DNA from: Betaproteobacteria bacterium
GTDB taxonomy: Bacteria > Pseudomonadota > Gammaproteobacteria > Burkholderiales > Casimicrobiaceae
Assembly (NCBI GenBank): GCA_003153335.1
Contig: PLYG01000419.1
Location: 1-6,422 of the forward strand
DNA: 6,422 bases
Reading direction: 5' to 3'
A program made the translations under genes and the position numbers. The notes beneath the pieces were generated by a model, which saw only the letters and a program-made list of their open reading frames with translations, did no database searches and was not told where the DNA came from. The first letter of the stretch is position 1. Every line of letters starts with the position of its first letter. Shown here piece after piece: positions 5,569 to 6,422 of the stretch.

Positions 5569-6422
5569 CTATGGCTTGAATAGATCCAGTTGCGCCGATG
5601 CGGTGCCCGGCGCCACGGGCGGGACGAACAGGTCGGTGCGCAGGCCGTAGGATCGCCGCTCCAGTCCCAGGCGCGCGCAGGTCATGCCAAAGCGCTGCCG
5701 GATAAGTTCCGCAAAAATGCCTTCGCCGGTCATCCGTTTGCCGAACCGGGGATCGTTGTCCTTGCCTCCGCGCATTTGCTGGACCAGGCTCATCACATGA
5801 TCGGCGCGCAGCGGATAGTGCTGCTGCAGCCAGTCACGGAACAATTCCTTGAGTTCATGGGGCAGGCGCAGCATCACGTAAAACGCGTTTGAAGCGCCGG
5901 CCGCGTGCGCCTGTTCCAGCACGGCCTCGAGGTCCTTGTCGTTCAATTGCGGGATGATGGGCGCCACCAGCACCGTGACCGGAATGCCGGCCGCGGCAAG
6001 GGTCTTGATCGCCTGGATCCGCCGGTGCGGCGCCGCGGCGCGTGGTTCGAGCTTGCGGGCAAGTTCGCCATCGAGCAACCCGATCGACACTGCCACATGC
6101 GCCAGACCCTGCGCGGCCATGGCTCCAAGCAGGTCGATATCGCGTTCCACCAGCGCGGACTTGGTCACGATGATCAACGGATGCCGGGTCTCATGCAGGA
6201 TTTCGACCACACGCCGCGTGAGCTTCCATTCACGCTCGATGGGCTGATACGCATCGGTGTTGGCGCCCAGCATGATGGGCTCGCAGCGGTACGAGCGCTT
6301 TGCCAGCTCGGCACGCAGCAGTTCCGGCGCATTGGTCTTGGCGAACAGCCGGGTTTCGAAGTCCAGCCCCGGCGACAAATCCCAGTACGCATAACTGGGC
6401 CGCGCATAGCAATAGATGCAGC
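5569..6422 (-). CDS. PA0069-family radical SAM protein, 5'-truncated by the window edge
   Basis: The reading frame is open from the right edge of the window to a TAG at 5571-5569, giving 283 complete codons. The first visible residues are CIYCYARPSYAYW, the last two cysteines of the CxxxCxxC motif that binds the [4Fe-4S] cluster and S-adenosylmethionine; the first Cys lies beyond base 6422. Further family hallmarks are SPGLDFETRLFAKTNAPELL, GANTDAYQPIEREWKLTR (related to the TDxYQPxE motif of spore photolyase-like radical SAM enzymes), ARKLEPRAAAPHRR and RFGKRMTGEG. The usual length is about 350 residues, so some 70 are missing. The TTG at 6378 is internal, because conserved family sequence continues upstream of it. 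The reaction of PA0069-type proteins is not established to my knowledge; a DNA- or RNA-repair-like role is sometimes suspected from similarity to spore photoproduct lyase. Its neighbours give no hint of pathway. Confidence 0.92.
   Translation of the reverse strand, partial: CIYCYARPSYAYWDLSPGLDFETRLFAKTNAPELLRAELAKRSYRCEPIMLGANTDAYQPIEREWKLTRRVVEILHETRHPLIIVTKSALVERDIDLLGAMAAQGLAHVAVSIGLLDGELARKLEPRAAAPHRRIQAIKTLAAAGIPVTVLVAPIIPQLNDKDLEAVLEQAHAAGASNAFYVMLRLPHELKELFRDWLQQHYPLRADHVMSLVQQMRGGKDNDPRFGKRMTGEGIFAELIRQRFGMTCARLGLERRSYGLRTDLFVPPVAPGTASAQLDLFKP

Noticed and set aside
6376..6378. TTG as the real start of the radical SAM gene
   Set aside because: The conserved CxxC of the iron-sulfur motif and the family sequence YARPSYAYW are encoded upstream in frame, so the gene continues past the window edge.

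Overview
The window is GC-rich bacterial DNA. The protein relationships (a PA0069-type radical SAM enzyme, a Burkholderiales-style ~380-residue methyltransferase, an SDR with a PVAGET/CLEVDGGR C-terminus) suggest a betaproteobacterium, probably order Burkholderiales and possibly Oxalobacteraceae. This is an inference from remembered family sequences, not a database result.

Layout. Two genes run left to right: the 3' part of a short-chain dehydrogenase/reductase (1-504) and, 33 nt later, a complete class I SAM-dependent methyltransferase (538-1689). Converging on them from the right are a small secreted protein with four cysteines in its mature part (1843-2406), a trimeric-autotransporter-like surface protein of about 710 residues (2682-4814), and the 3' part of a PA0069-family radical SAM gene (5569-6422, running off the right edge). 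The convergent junction at 1690-1842 holds a heptamer tandem repeat and an intrinsic terminator that serves the leftward genes.

The surface-protein locus is the most interesting part. The protein has a normal signal peptide, a passenger made of Gly/Thr/Asn/Val-rich repeat modules (including a near-identical 66-bp tandem duplication), a DAVN-type neck and a C-terminal YadA-like membrane anchor ending in Phe. Upstream of it lie a candidate promoter with an extended -10 (5061-5090), a possible structured leader of about 240 nt and a small cysteine-rich ORF behind a good Shine-Dalgarno sequence (4873-5019). Downstream on the same strand, past a strong hairpin and 275 bp of unexplained DNA, is the secreted protein. 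The two exported proteins may act together at the cell surface, but nothing in the sequence proves it.

Two longer stretches lack a convincing gene: 2407-2681 and about 5091-5568. The second contains a perfect 22-bp palindrome (5200-5221) and several GC-rich inverted repeats. I see no tRNA, rRNA, CRISPR array or intact mobile element.
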